Positions 12,090 through 21,320 of a DNA stretch of 64,000 nt are shown piece by piece. Both the position numbers and the translations under genes were made by a program. How positions within the stretch are numbered: position 1 is the first letter of the stretch; every line of letters starts with the position of its first letter. Source of the DNA: Sepiola atlantica. Taxonomy: Eukaryota > Mollusca > Cephalopoda > Sepiida > Sepiolidae. The notes under the pieces are model-generated. The model made no database searches. It had not been told where the DNA came from and saw only the letters and a program-made list of their open reading frames with translations. The stretch is taken from the NCBI GenBank assembly GCA_963556195.1, contig OY744520.1:148284429-148348428 (forward strand), read 5' to 3'.

Positions 12090-12158
12090 TCATATTCATA
12101 TTCATATATACGATTGTAGAGATAGGGATAACGAGTACTTCGCACTTACATGTATTCA

Positions 12159-12191
<33 letters not shown>

Positions 12192-12265
12192 GTGAATATA
12201 TATATTTATATATATATATATATATATATTGATATATATACGCAAAAGAGTGGGTACTATTTGTT

Positions 12266-12340
<75 letters not shown>

Positions 12341-12370
12341 GAACAAATAATACCCACTCTCTGGCACCGA
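12022..12370. repeat. Right block of the large inverted duplication plus a partial third copy
   Basis: Reverse complement of 11169-11412, including the AACGAGTACTTCGCACTTAC and AGTGGGTACTATTTGTTCGC blocks, bordered on both sides by (AT)n. A further plus-strand fragment, ACGAACAAATAATACCCACT, starts near 12340. Confidence 0.85.
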
Positions 12371-13990
12371 TTAATTTTGTTGTCGTCTTTATTTCAGAAT
12401 AACAAATAAACAATTTTCATTTCACATTTTGGTAATTTGTAAAATAACAACAAAAATGTAATTATCATGGTGTTATTTGATATAGTCAAAGGTTGATGAA
12501 ACGGACAAATTCACATTTTATTTATAAAGAAAAACAACAAAGCGGTTAATTTATATAATCTTTTCGATATTCTAAGTCGGCAGATCGGATTTTGTATGAG
12601 CATAACAATTAAAATGAATTCACCATTTATAACAGGATAATGAAATGAATAAAGAAAAATGAGGAACGTCGATTGGTGTTATAAAATAATTATATATTTC
12701 TATAGAAATTTGAAATACTTTATTTAATGGTGTTGACTTTATTATAAAAAAATGAATCTTTTTTTGTAATTTCAAAAGATGAGTTTCAAATGTAATGGTT
12801 GTTATTACCACCCCCAACACCAACATCAGCACCACCACTAACACAAACACCACCACAAACACCAACACCAACACCAATAAAAACAACAATGAATTTAGTT
12901 TGAAAAATGAACGTAACGTATCTATTTTTATATTGGTGTAACACTTTGTTAGTCATTGAGTTTAATGCAGAGTTTACATTATAAACGAAATTATTCCAAA
13001 GTAATCTAAGTTGTTGGTGTGTATAAATTTACTAACCGGAAGTAATCATTTAGAATGTAAAACCTTTTCAGTAAATCCTTTTAATTAATATTTCTAATAT
13101 CAACAAATATTAACATCGACAAACTTATAGTGTACATATGTCAAAACAGAAATATTAATTGTGAATAAATCAAACAGAATATTAATTCTTCTTTTCTCTA
13201 ATATATAAAGTAGAGACGATTTTTCCCCTGTACCTTCTCGGAGAATAGGAAAATAACCACATGCATCACAGGCTACTAAGCACACCTCTATATCACACTT
13301 ATTCACTCGAGCGTGTTTTAGTAAATTTCTTATTACTTTTCCCTTCTTAACACTAAATATTACATTTGGCCCGCCCTCTCCGACTCTCCGACACACCAAC
13401 TCGATATAGGTGGTAGCAAAAACTTTTCTCCCTAACAATTATGTACTGTCACTCTACTCATCGACACCGGGAACTAATACACACAGTTTACTTTTCACAA
13501 AACAGTCCGTCCTTATTTATTATTTTCCTGGTATTAATTTACTACATAATATAAAGCAATACGCAAAGAATTAATGATCGCTCCCGTTCATCCCGATGAT
13601 ATTCCGCGAATATCAGATTACGTTCTATCTAATTCTACCTTCTACATTTATATTCATTCCGGAATTAAGCGAATGTAATTAACGAACACAGTTCCTTCAA
13701 CATTTATTGATTAAACATGGCGGATAAAATTTCTTGATCGAATCGACTTCCTATTTAATTCAATAAGCACCAAGATACTGGTAGACCCGGATACATTTAC
13801 ATTTTCAAAATCATACACCTTAAACACGCATATTATAGAAAAATTGCCCAAATGAATTTACTTCATCAAAAAATGACCTACACCGTGTCATTGTTTAACT
13901 TTCCATTTGGTCGGCAGAATCAAAATGTTAACATAACACGCATGTCAATAAACAAGCATAGCGTTATTAGCCTATTTTCACATTTATTTT
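12371..13990. other. Unassigned; includes an (ACC/AAC)-rich minisatellite and an unassigned minus-strand frame
   Basis: About 12805-12885 is a degenerate CACCAACA-type repeat. A 112-codon minus-strand frame (13100-13438) has less biased residue composition (for example CDIEVCLVACDACGYFP), but it matches no family I know and has no splice or promoter support. I leave it as non-coding with low certainty. Confidence 0.3.
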
Positions 13991-14002
13991 GAATTCGTAA
14001 CG

Positions 14003-14081
14003 GTGGCGCGTTGGGTAAGAAGGGAGGTTTAATGATCGACAGTTGCAGCGTTCGATCCCATTCCACTCTGCCACTTTTTTC
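14003..14081 (+). ncRNA. tRNA-like sequence with Pol III box A and box B (SINE head or tRNA pseudogene)
   Basis: TGGCGCGTTGGG at 14004-14015 resembles box A (10 of 12 consensus positions) and CGTTCGATCCC at 14049-14059 resembles box B (9 of 11). Their spacing of about 45 bases is that of a tRNA. GTGGC at the start can pair with GCCAC at 14070-14074, giving a 72-nt tRNA-sized unit. It is followed at once by T6 and then T10, which would serve as Pol III terminators. The T stem does not pair well, so it is not a working tRNA. Confidence 0.45.
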
Positions 14082-14383
14082 TTTTTTTTTTAAATTTAAA
14101 ACATTCGTCAACACGGTATAGGGGGTGGGGGTGGAGAAAGAACTATAGGCCGTTTTTTTTTTATTCGACGTCATGCAATAGGTACTAATTTCTCCCGTGC
14201 AACGCCGGGCGACGGGTTCCGCTACTCTAATATAAAACGGTGATTTAATATGCTATCTCCATTGCTTTGCGATCAGTACATATACGTCATTTTAAAATAT
14301 TTGTCGGTATCATTGAATTAGATAAGCTTAATATGGTTTGATATGAATATCGCTCGAATGTATTGAAGAAGGATAGGTTTTGC

Positions 14384-14407
14384 TATATATATATATATAT
14401 ATATATA
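14384..14407. repeat. (AT)n microsatellite
   Basis: Short pure AT tract. Confidence 0.9.
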
Positions 14408-14894
14408 GCTGCATGTATCGGCTTCTTTGACCGAATCACAGTTTCACTTGCGATGTTGTACATGCTTTCTTAGGTAGAGCCTAATCTATATGTATCAAAC
14501 TAAAGGTCTGTGTATATGTGTGTGTGTGCATGTGTGTGTAGTATGTGTGTGTTACCTACATAAACAAAGAGTAGAGAATCTACATACACTCTAAAAGTGT
14601 ATTATTATGTTACATTTACGGTGGAAGACAATAGAAGTGTTCCCAAATCTATAAGTGAACCACTAAGATTCGTGAAACCTGTGAAACCTATGGAACATTT
14701 ATTCATTTTTGGAAGTGTCGTAATAATTATTTTTTGTTTAGAAAAAAATAATTCTATATGTATCACGAGCACATTCAATCTTTTATTTAATCATCTTCAG
14801 GTAATACTACACAGAAAACTAAGGAAAAAGAAGAGTATTTAAATAAGTAGCCGATAACATTGTATAAGAGGTCGTGAAATGTCAAAATAACAGA
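14408..14894. other. Unassigned sequence
   Basis: Contains a GT-rich patch at about 14513-14552. An 81-codon frame at 14597-14842 has no recognisable domain and is probably chance. Confidence 0.3.
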
Positions 14895-15025
14895 CCAGCA
14901 TTGTTCCATTCTAAAGTTCGAATCGTGCGGCCGGTTGAACAGTAGTATGCTTAGCTACACTGATTAGTTTTATAGAGACGAAACAAGAGCTTGTCTGTGG
15001 ATATACATATTTAATTCATATACTA
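14895..15025 (+). repeat. Short dispersed repeat, unit 1, carrying the hammerhead-like fold
   Basis: Shares with 15215-15345 an AT-poor upstream part and a downstream part: TAGCTACACTGATTAGTTTT here, TAGCCGCACTGATGAGTTTT there, followed in both by GTCTGTG and a TATTTAATT end. A GTTCGAATC-like box lies at about 14915. Ends near TATTTAATTCATA. Confidence 0.65.
14955..15000 (+). ncRNA. Hammerhead ribozyme-like fold, nearly complete, one core change
   Basis: All parts of a type I hammerhead are in order. Stem I: CTACA (14955-14959) with TGTGG (14996-15000). Core 1: CTGATTA (14960-14966). Stem II: GTTT (14967-14970) with AGAC (14976-14979), loop TATAG. Core 2: GAA (14980-14982). Stem III: ACAAG (14983-14987) with CTTGT (14990-14994), two-base loop. 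Cleavage triplet GTC ends at 14995. The consensus core is CUGANGA; here the catalytic G8 is replaced by U, so this copy is predicted inactive. Short stem III with open stem I is what is reported for Penelope-like and retrozyme hammerheads. Confidence 0.7.
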
Positions 15026-15214
15026 TAGTTAAAGGGAGAGCACTGTGTTAGGAAGAATTATTGGGTTTTTTAAAAGCTGTATGCATAGGTTCTCTCCCCT
15101 GTCAAAGCTGAGATTGAATCTTCTTAAGAGGCAATGCATAGTACTGATAGAATGCTGTATTTATACTACTCATTCGTACAACAATCGCTGGACAAAAGGA
15201 TATAGATATCAGGT

Positions 15215-15345
15215 TATGGGACTTGCAGTACAAGGTTCTAAAAGTGAAGTCGGCGCGTAAGTTTAATACGTAGCCGCACTGATGAGTTTTAGAGAAACAG
15301 TACACGCGTTAGTCTGTGAATATGAATATTTAATTACTAAACAAA
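15215..15345 (+). repeat. Short dispersed repeat, unit 2, with decayed hammerhead
   Basis: Core CTGATGA at 15279-15285 is intact. GAAA at 15294-15297, GTC at 15312-15314, and stem I (CGCA at 15275-15278 with TGTG at 15315-15318) are kept. Deletions have destroyed stem II and shortened stem III relative to unit 1. The two CTGAT cores are 319 bases apart in direct orientation. Confidence 0.6.
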
Positions 15346-16618
15346 TATGTATAAAATAAGATACCCTGATGATTTTCCACGTTACACTTTTAATTAAAAG
15401 GAAGTAATAATTTAGAGTAAATAGTATATTAATAATGAAACCTTGATGTTTTTGTTGTTTTTAAATAATAGAAAAACGGGCAAGGCTGATCTGTATTTGA
15501 CTATACAAGATTTCGAAAGTCGTTATAATTCAGATGGTGTTAATATGTTGCCTATGACATAGAACATTTTTGTTTTGGGCTTAGATTGTATATAAATAGC
15601 TTGGCTATTTTTGTCTGGTTAGATTGTGTCGTTGTGTTTACTATGGTTAATTACTTCTGCATTACTCGACGGTTTGGTTCCTTTTTTCTTTCTGTCCTCG
15701 TTCATTCACGTGGCTATGCATTCTATATTGATACTTCTGGTATCTTGTATGCTGTTTAACTGTAGTGTGGTTCTCTATAATAACTGAGATTTGGCAATAT
15801 TTGATTATGATGGAAGTGGGGTTTGATCACTACAACGGGAGTACCATATATTAAATAAGTGTTCTGTTTGTAAAACTCCGAAAAAGGTAAATGGGATAGA
15901 TCTTATGATTACCTTTTATCGTTCAGGTTTAAGGGTTAGGCATCCTACTTATTTTTCGCGGTGATATAACTGGTATTTTGTGAATTTTCGGATCAATAAA
16001 ATAAGGTTATCCGCATTCTAAGTCTATAATATGCGGTTTTAGTTAGTATCCAAAATAGTCTAACCCGTTTGAGGTCCTATACATTGTTAGTATATTACCG
16101 CTGTAACATGGAATAAGAAATGTTTCTATATTCTTATCAGTGCGAGTGTTTCTGTGGATAGCGTTTTCTTGAGTGTGGTTTATATAAATTAGGGTTTCCT
16201 GGCTTACATTATATTACGAACGTTCAATACATATATTGCGTGATTTTCCCGGATATATGAATAGCAACATGATTTTTGTTAATAGTACAAAGTTCAAATA
16301 GCTCAGTAAGTAGAACGTCAAACTAACTATCTCAAGGTTTTGATTTACGGTCATGGGATCCGCTTTTATTGTTGAGAATATATTGTTTACTGTTAATGAA
16401 ATGTTTTTCATTGCTGAAAGTAGTAAAGATCTCTGATATTTCGAAATGCGACACATACCACAATATATTAATTACCTTTAAGACAATTGGGACTGACGGA
16501 AAAACTGTGACTGATAGACTGACAAATACTCTATTTATATAAGATATGTTACTTTAATAGCCTATAGTGTATTTTAAAAAAAACGTTATATCTTGATCAT
16601 AAACATACATATATCTAT
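15346..16618. other. Unassigned AT-rich stretch
   Basis: No retroelement protein, RNA gene or tandem repeat recognised. Confidence 0.3.
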
Positions 16619-16754
16619 ATAAATTAATTCTAATAATTAGTTCTGCAATTATCAATATATGCGTATAGTTTTGTAGTAGTAATAGTATGGCAATATAAAT
16701 GATGTTAGCTTGATGAGCACTTGAGGGCACACACAAAAATATTTGTGTAGCTTG

Positions 16755-16788
<34 letters not shown>

Positions 16789-16805
16789 CTTGTTTTGTAA
16801 TATAG
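16619..16805 (+). repeat. Dispersed repeat (family A), copy 1, with internal (AT)n
   Basis: Matches 17783-17995: TTCTGCAATTATCAATAT, then GTAGTAGTAATAGTA, GATGAGCACTT, TATTTGTGTAG, (AT)n (16758-16787), then TTTTGTAATATAG. The similarity stops at the AG where the exon-like segment begins. The flank after (AT)n is also found at 26083 (AACTTCTTTGTAATATAG). Confidence 0.75.
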
Positions 16806-16993
16806 TGGATCTTCATCAAATAACCTTACTGCTTCTAGACAGCCAAATATCAGTGGAGGGACTGCCGACAACGATAGCAACTCTTTACCACAGTATCTAC
16901 AGACCGCATCAACTACCTCACCAAATCCAACAGAGACAAATCATCAACTAAAAGATAATCTGGAACAGCTCTCGTTACTTATTTCAAATACAG
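16806..16993 (+). CDS. Candidate internal coding exon, protein family unknown
   Basis: 188 bases bounded by AG before 16806 and GTAAAA from 16994. One frame (from 16807) is open for all 62 complete codons and reads a Ser/Asn/Thr-rich part (TASRQPNISGGTADNDSNS) followed by a likely helix (LKDNLEQLSLLIS). An in-frame stop lies at 16798-16800, just before the acceptor, as expected of an intron. Composition is richer in C and has fewer simple repeats than its surroundings. The frame stays open past the donor to 17103, so the donor is not forced. I do not recognise the protein. It could be an exon of a host gene whose other exons lie outside the window. The upstream intron flank is repeat family A, so the acceptor may be repeat-derived. 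Confidence 0.45.
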
Positions 16994-17500
16994 GTAAAAC
17001 AACACTTTTCCTCTTTCACATTGAGCAAATCGCATCATCATCATTTTTTTGTTTACAGATTGTTGAGTATACATTTGATATTGTTTATATTCTTTTATTT
17101 TAGAACCATTTGAAATATTAAATAGCAGCGAAATGTTACTTATAGCTGTTTCTGTGTAATATTAATGGGTTTGAGAGCTGGAGAGCATGGACGAGTTGAA
17201 AGCACCGGAATATTTGGAAGAAAATGACTTGCATTATGATGTGCGGCGGATTGAAAAATTCGGAAAATCTTTGCTTTCTTGAATAAAATGAGATGTAAAT
17301 AATAAAATTTTAACTCATGTGGAAGCAGTGGCTTGCAGGAAAGCTCATAGCAGGCATTCTGACTGTGTTCGCACATCAAAATTCATTGAAAATTTTCAAT
17401 AAAATGTCAGACTAGGTCTAGGCATAGCAATGTGGAACTTGGCGAGAGAGAGAGATGAGCATTGTATTGGTTATTATGAAGAAGATACTCAATGATGATC
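16994..17500. other. Possible intron sequence downstream of the candidate exon
   Basis: T-rich after the donor, then AT-rich. Includes a short GA run at 17443-17454. No features recognised. Confidence 0.3.
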
Positions 17501-17509
17501 GTTGCTCTC

Positions 17510-17790
17510 CTTATACAGGAGCAGTAAGAACCAACTAATAACCATCAAGGTCCAAGAGAACCAGCTTACGAAACTCAAAAACTCCTTAACAAAATGAAGA
17601 ACCTAATCGAGTTGAGAATGATCTGCTTCTTCTCAGATGAAAAGTTTTTCTAATACCAGTTGCAGAATGCGCAGAACAACAGGTAGCTAGCTTACAGTCT
17701 GCACAAAGTTCTGCGCATCATGAAAAACAAGATCTCTCAAACTGTCATGTTCTTTTAGGTGGGCTTCCACGTCATACCGCTATATTCATT
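17510..17790 (+). pseudogene. Tc1/mariner-type transposase fragment, dead
   Basis: One frame reads KLLNKMKNLIELRMICFFSDEK at the DNA level (17568-17646); FFSDEK at 17629-17646 is the well-known block around the first catalytic Asp of mariner transposases. Beyond the stop it continues QNNR, a stop, LA, then KVLRIMKNKISQTVMFF, a stop, and VGFHVIPLYSF, which correspond to the conserved blocks after SDEK in mariner. At least three in-frame stops and a missing C-terminal half show it is inactive. It lies between two copies of repeat family A. Terminal inverted repeats were not found. Confidence 0.65.
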
Positions 17791-17943
17791 CCAATAATTA
17801 CTTCTGCAATTATCAATATGTGAGTATAGCTTCGTAGTAGTAATAGTAAGGCAATATACACGATGTTAAACTGATGAGCACTTAAGGGTAATACACAAAA
17901 CTATTTGTGTAGTTATCTGTTAGTGCGTATATGTATATACATG

Positions 17944-17982
<39 letters not shown>

Positions 17983-18150
17983 CTGGTTTGGTAATATGAT
18001 GGGGAAAATTCCAGCAGAGTGCTCGATTAATTGAGAATGGAAATGAAATTAGCAGCTTAATATTTTTTTGGGGGGTGGTACAGAAAGATTAGTACAACAT
18101 TAGTACCATCGGTTTACAGCTCAGAAAGACTTAACCATACGGCTCTGTTG
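17783..18150 (+). repeat. Dispersed repeat (family A), copy 2, longest single-arm copy
   Basis: Same order as copy 1 up to (AT)n at 17946-17980, then continues through CCAGCAGAGTGCTCGATTAA, GGTACAGAAAGATTAGTACA and GAAAGACTTAACCAT. This last part matches one arm of the palindrome at 26083-26452 at roughly 75-80% by eye. It links the palindrome arms to a non-palindromic parent repeat. Confidence 0.75.
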
Positions 18151-18506
18151 ATTTTAAATTTTATATGTTTTTAAACCTTTATATTATTTCGTAAGTTTAA
18201 TCTTTAAACTCATATTTTCTAATTTGTATTTTCTAGAAGACACATAATTAACCGTCAAAACATTAACGGACAAATATACGCTCATAATAAGCATTGAATC
18301 ACGGGACTTGTTCAGAGATATTTTGAACTTTTTTATATTTTAATTTTTTTTCCAATCTTGAATCTCAGCTGTTATATTTAGACAATTAAATAAAGCAATT
18401 ACTCGCCATCCTGATGCTTTTAAATCTTATCAAATTCATCAAAATAAACTGATAGAACAAATCATAGGGTATATTAATTAAAATAATGTGGAATATGTAT
18501 AAACGT

Positions 18507-18510
<4 letters not shown>
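18151..18510. other. Unassigned AT-rich sequence
   Basis: Nothing recognised. Confidence 0.3.

Positions 18511-18565
<55 letters not shown>
18511..18565. repeat. (AT)n microsatellite
   Basis: Pure AT tract. Confidence 0.95.
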
Positions 18566-18566
<1 letters not shown>

Positions 18567-18640
18567 CACATATACTAATTATGACGAGAAAAAGAAAAAA
18601 CAATAAAAATACAGTAGAAAGAAAGAAAGAAATGTTAAAA

Positions 18641-18642
18641 AA

Positions 18643-18687
<45 letters not shown>

Positions 18688-18875
18688 AGAAGAAAGAGAA
18701 AAGAATCGACAGTTATGAACGCCGATTTTAAACACTGGGAGTGGGCAAAGAAGAAGAAGAAAAAGAAGAAAAAGAGAAAAATTAACGGTTAGCTTATAAA
18801 CGCCGATTTGAAACACTGAGAAAAGAAAAAAAATCGACAGTTGGCTTGTGAACGCAGATTAGAAAAACTGTAAGT
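18641..18875. repeat. (AAG)n and a three-copy diverged minisatellite
   Basis: (AAG)n at 18641-18697 is followed by three copies of a unit with GAACGCCGATTTTAAACACT (near 18717, 18799 and 18849), each separated by A/G-rich filler of different length. Copy boundaries are approximate. Confidence 0.8.
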
Positions 18876-18977
18876 GAACAAGGAAGATTAGTATTTATTT
18901 GAGGTTGACGACAACGGGGACATGGACAACAAAGGAGGAGAAGGGAGAGAAGGAGGGACTAAAAGTATAGATATATG

Positions 18978-18980
<3 letters not shown>

Positions 18981-19030
<50 letters not shown>

Positions 19031-19557
19031 TTATTTATTTATTTATTTTTTATTTTTTGATGTGTTCATATTTTTTATATTTATAATATAAAACTAAAAA
19101 TAATACATTAATCACCTAAATAATAGTGTAATGGATTCGTCCAAACACTTTAAAATGCAGCAACATTTTTGTAAGTAACGGATACATTTTATTAGACAGA
19201 CGAACAGCACAGGTAAGGGAAATTTTTTTTTTAATAACTAATATAAGTTAGCAAAACATTTATATGGAACAAAACGTAGATTTAGTATAAGGAACGTTTA
19301 TGTTTTTGTCTTTTAAGGGAAGTGGAGTCTGATCAACTATGCTGTGAAGCCATGAAATTAAATTCTGTCTTGTTTTTAAATTCCCGAAACAGTTTTTCAT
19401 GGTAAACAACTGACGATCCCTTGAAATAGTGTTAGAATCAAACTAATATAATAACTGTGAAAAATAAATTTACTTACATGAATGATTTTCCACTGAAAGA
19501 CTTGGGACTTAAAGGTTTTTTTTTTTTAATATAGTTTTACTCGTTGAAAAACTTCCA

Positions 19558-19654
<97 letters not shown>

Positions 19655-19705
19655 AATTTATGTATAATATATATGATATATATATATATATACATATATA
19701 TATAT
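18981..19705. repeat. (AT)n tracts, compound (AT)n(GT)n, with unassigned spacer
   Basis: (AT)n at 18981-19024 and 19562-19620, (GT)n at about 19620-19652, and an imperfect AT tract at 19666-19705. The 500-base spacer has no recognised feature. Confidence 0.85.
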
Positions 19706-20082
19706 TAATTATAATCTCTGATTCTGTTTTCGTAAACAAAAGTCGTGCAATACTTTAAAGCGTTGCTTATATTGCTCTGTACCTATTGACCTTTCGTTGT
19801 TATTGCTGCAAACCTAAACTTCTATAATTGGCCGACCAAGTGAGTAAGGGACGATGTATTTTGACAGAAAAGGAAAGTGGCAACATATGAATATGGTAGA
19901 GACAGTCGGATTATCAATAAATATTTACTGATCTTTTACAGTCTCACCTATATTTTCGAGAACACGGCAGATAATTAATATAAATGGAAACACCCGTAAA
20001 TGTATCCAGTTATCATAGATATGCGTAGATTTGAGCTGACTGAACCATATTTATTTATATAACGTCTGATAATTTGTATATA

Positions 20083-20152
<70 letters not shown>
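19706..20152. other. Unassigned sequence ending in (AT)n
   Basis: Nothing recognised until (AT)n at 20078-20152. Confidence 0.4.
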
Positions 20153-20155
<3 letters not shown>

Positions 20156-20256
20156 ATAAATGAAAGGATAGAGATAAATATGTACGAATTACAAATCTAT
20201 TTCAACATCGATTGTTAAATGCAAAGTGTACTCGGTAAAAACATGTTTATTTTTCT

Positions 20257-20305
20257 TTCCTTAAACCAAGGTTTTTTAAAGATTAAAATCTTATCATCAG
20301 AGGAA
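20257..20305 (-). ncRNA. Hammerhead-like fold in a dispersed repeat, copy 1
   Basis: Minus strand: stem I TTCCT (20305-20301) with AGGAA (20261-20257); core CTGATGA intact at 20300-20294; stem II AAGAT (20292-20288) with ATCTT (20283-20279), loop TTTA; then T and AAAA at 20277-20274 where GAAA is expected; a possible stem III follows, ending TTTA as the candidate cleavage triplet. One U on each side of stem II is unpaired. The G12 change predicts no activity. The same fold, with different core damage, is at 37647-37694. Confidence 0.5.
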
Positions 20306-20350
20306 TTGCATAGGTGGATGAGTTGGCAGTCAAAATTTGAAAAAAATATA
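20257..20350 (-). repeat. Dispersed repeat shared with 37640-37755
   Basis: Both copies hold CCTTAARCCARG, an AAAGATYAAAATCTTATCAT block, GATGAGTTGGCA or GATAAGTTGGCA and an AATTTGAAAAAA end (plus strand reading). Confidence 0.7.
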
Positions 20351-21030
20351 AAGTAATGAAGAGTAAGAGTGTGCGTGTAAAAATATGGTGTCTGTCCAGT
20401 TGATGAATGTTAGTGGATAAGGTGTGCGGTGAAAGTAGATGTAAAGATGGAAGAAATGGGGCTTCGTGAAGGCAGCGTTGAAAATGTTCAAAAATAAAGT
20501 AAATCCAATAGAAATATGTTTTGTTCAATTGTAGATGGAACGCACTTATTCTGGTGTAATATTAAGAATTAGGACCATTTTAAAATACTTCCGTGGACGA
20601 GGATGATTTTTCTATTTGACTTTCTACTGTAATTTGTTTGATGGTTTGAATTGACTTCCCGACATGGAAATTGTTTAGCACTTTTTGTTCGTCGTTCCAT
20701 CTAGTGTTGCTCGCTTTTATTCGATATTTAACTTTCTTGTATTTTCTGTTTTTCTGCCCAACACATTTACGGACGTCTGACTCAGTATCTACCTTTCAGA
20801 TCTATTATCATTTTAAAAAGGTCTCCTTCTAGGCTCGTGAGACAATGTAAGTATCGTAACGTGCGGAGATTCTATTCATTTATTTAGTTCAAAACAATTG
20901 AAGAAGTGGTTTATCTGAGTTATGACAGCGACACAGTCGAATGTTTAACTGAACTCTAATCTTTACTTCTTCATTGCAAGATATTCACCGGAAAAATCGT
21001 CTTCTATCGCAACTGAAAATAACTTTCTGT
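20351..21030. other. Unassigned sequence
   Basis: Nothing recognised; may include diverged upstream LINE sequence. Confidence 0.3.
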
Positions 21031-21039
21031 GCTTCTACT

Positions 21040-21320
21040 GTATGTCTAATATCAAAATGAATTTCCATCAATAGCTTTACTTTCCTCAAACTTCCTCCCT
21101 GTCGTACATATTACCACGGGACCACGTCCCTGCATATTACAAATTAGCCCTCTTCAAATCCAATGTCAATAAATGCTTGTCACAATCCGTACACATAAGT
21201 GATCAAATTGTATCTATTCCATTAATCATTTTTCATTCTGTCATGATATTCTTCATTATTAAACCGATAATGTATCCGTTATATTCACCTTGTCGTCGAA
21301 TGGCTTTGGGCCTTGATGAA
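21040..21320 (+). pseudogene. CR1-like LINE, decayed 3' end
   Basis: Reads LPRDHVPAYYKLALFKSNVN around 21112-21171, the ORF2 C-terminal signature also seen at 58.8 kb. The following 3' UTR (21200-21315, ending GCTTTGGGCCTTGATGAATG) matches 4930-5040. The start of the recognisable part is about 21040. Confidence 0.7.

Noticed and set aside
11016..12413. Several Tyr/Ile-rich open frames of 60-200 codons
   Set aside because: They are translations of (AT)n and its interruptions; the same kind of string appears on both strands and at dozens of places.
13100..13438. A 112-codon minus-strand frame with fairly normal composition
   Set aside because: No recognised domain, no splice or promoter evidence, and no second exon nearby. 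Kept only as a note in the unassigned stretch.
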